Positions 5,334 through 6,024 of a DNA stretch of 6,024 bases are shown piece after piece. The notes beneath the pieces were generated by a model. The model worked only from the letters and a program-made list of their open reading frames with translations, had not been told where the DNA came from and did no database searches. The position numbers and the translations under genes were made by a program. Each line of letters starts with the position of its first letter. Positions within the stretch are counted from its first letter, which is position 1. Location: the NCBI GenBank assembly GCA_964347945.1, contig CAYGAW010000134.1, positions 1-6,024 of the forward strand, in the 5' to 3' direction. The stretch is from CAYGAW01 sp964347945 (lineage in GTDB: Bacteria; Chloroflexota; Anaerolineae; UBA7937; B3-Chlor).

Positions 5334-5362
5334 ATTCTAGCAAAGTTGGGGGGGCTCCACAA
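5334..5362 (-). promoter_or_regulatory. Candidate promoter of the M24 gene
   Basis: On the minus strand a -10 TAGAAT (5339-5334, 5 of 6) lies 17 bp from a weak -35 TTGTGG (5362-5357). The spacer carries a run of seven C residues. The predicted start near 5327 gives a leader of about 50 nt containing the Shine-Dalgarno site. Confidence 0.5.
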
Positions 5363-5503
5363 TCCTGGTCGTCCTTACAGGCCTCTCCGAGGCTGTTGAC
5401 GGTGCGCCATGCACACGTTGCAGAAGCGCGTCTGAGAAACCAAGGAAGGTACGAGAAGATGCCTGGCTCAACTGTGCTTGTATCGAGTAGCACGGGGATC
5501 TGG

Positions 5504-6024
5504 CTACACCTCTGCTGCGCTGGGTTTGCCCTGACCTTCCCAAATCAGTTCACTTAGGCGCAGCTGAGACAGAGACTGGAGCGTCAGATCTGCGTGTTCG
5601 GTGGACAACTGACGTGTCAAGGCATTCGGCACCGCCACGCAGAAGATGCCCGCTCTCTGAGCCGCCACGATACCGTTCGGCGAGTCCTCCAGAGCAATTG
5701 CCTCCTCCGGGCCCAGGCCCAGTTCCTCGAGGACGGCCAGGTATAGATCGGGATGCGGCTTGACCCGTTCCACGTCATCGGCACACTTGATACAGTCGAA
5801 CTCGTCACTCAGCCCCAGCCGCTTCAGATGACGGTTGACCCACTCGCAGTCTGAGCTCGACGCCAACCCCAGTTTCAAGCCCAGGCGCTTCGCGTCTGCG
5901 ATGTAATCCTCCACCCCCGGCAGCACTGATTCGGCCTCGATCAACTCGGCCTCGCGCCGCCGCTGTCTGGCCTGAAGAGCCTCATAGTCTAGAGACCGAC
6001 CAAGCTCGGACTCCAGATAGGCGA
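5504..6024 (-). CDS. HAD-superfamily hydrolase (beta-phosphoglucomutase-like), N-terminus outside window
   Basis: The frame is open to the right edge, and 172 residues are visible, ending at TAG 5506-5504. A TTG codon at 5944 is internal: the 26 residues before it continue the helical cap domain. This is the C-terminal two-thirds of a HAD subfamily IA enzyme. Motif II Ser is in LGLASSSD (about residue 55 of the visible part). Motif III Lys is in ERVKPHPDLYL (about 88). Motif IV is EDSPNG (112-117), with the acidic pair for Mg2+. Motif I (DxDGT, the phosphorylated Asp) must lie off the window. The KPHPDxY...EDSxxG pattern is that of beta-phosphoglucomutase and phosphoglycolate-type phosphatases, which act on small phosphorylated metabolites in the cytoplasm. 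The exact substrate cannot be told. No terminator is evident in the following 140 bases. Confidence 0.92.
   Translation of the reverse strand, partial: AYLESELGRSLDYEALQARQRRREAELIEAESVLPGVEDYIADAKRLGLKLGLASSSDCEWVNRHLKRLGLSDEFDCIKCADDVERVKPHPDLYLAVLEELGLGPEEAIALEDSPNGIVAAQRAGIFCVAVPNALTRQLSTEHADLTLQSLSQLRLSELIWEGQGKPSAAEV

Noticed and set aside
5381..5393. Hairpin GCCTC-TCC-GAGGC as terminator of the HAD gene
   Set aside because: It is only 5 bp with a 3-nt loop, lies over 110 nt past the stop, and has no T-run.
5942..5944. TTG at 5944 as the true start of the HAD gene
   Set aside because: The frame remains open and cap-domain-like to the window edge, and the catalytic motif I must lie further upstream.

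Overview
The window is a GC-rich bacterial chromosome segment. It most resembles a Chloroflexota (Anaerolineae-like) genome. The clues are a PEP-CTERM protein, a triple-LysM L,D-transpeptidase with an SYGC active-site variant, dispersed palindromic repeats of a kind I associate with that phylum, and promoters set very close to start codons. The taxonomy is inference from protein style, not a database match. No plasmid, phage, CRISPR or insertion-sequence transposase is visible.

Layout. Bases 1-678 (+) hold the 3' part of a secreted, cysteine-containing PEP-CTERM protein, whose last codons run through a dispersed repeat; a strong intrinsic terminator follows (702-736). Bases 737-984 hold nothing recognisable. 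Bases 985-1264 (-) hold three tRNA genes, transcribed in the order Ser(TGA), Ser(GCT), Arg(ACG) from a near-consensus promoter at 1298-1326. Bases 1327-1771 are non-coding and carry two copies (about 84% identical) of a 74-bp palindromic element and a 12-bp perfect palindrome.

A promoter at 1772-1800 precedes hypA (1817-2158) and hypB (2187-2864), the nickel-delivery pair for [NiFe]-hydrogenase maturation (sometimes also urease). The other hyp genes and the hydrogenase are not in view. hypB converges with a LysM/YkuD cell-wall enzyme (3917-2892, -), whose promoter places the transcription start essentially on the ATG. Upstream of it come a weak terminator and an M24/creatinase-fold metallohydrolase (5277-4033, -) with a TTG start behind a strong Shine-Dalgarno sequence. 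Bases 5363-5503 show nothing I can support. The window ends in the C-terminal two-thirds of a HAD-superfamily phosphatase or phosphoglucomutase (6024-5504, -).

Only hypA-hypB (one operon) and the tRNA cluster are clear co-transcribed units; the other genes look like independent neighbours. I found no convincing new multi-gene system. The points most worth a second look are the paired palindromic elements, the repeat that supplies the PEP-CTERM tail, the SYGC transpeptidase and its apparently leaderless promoter, and the M24 enzyme lacking two histidines usual in aminopeptidases.
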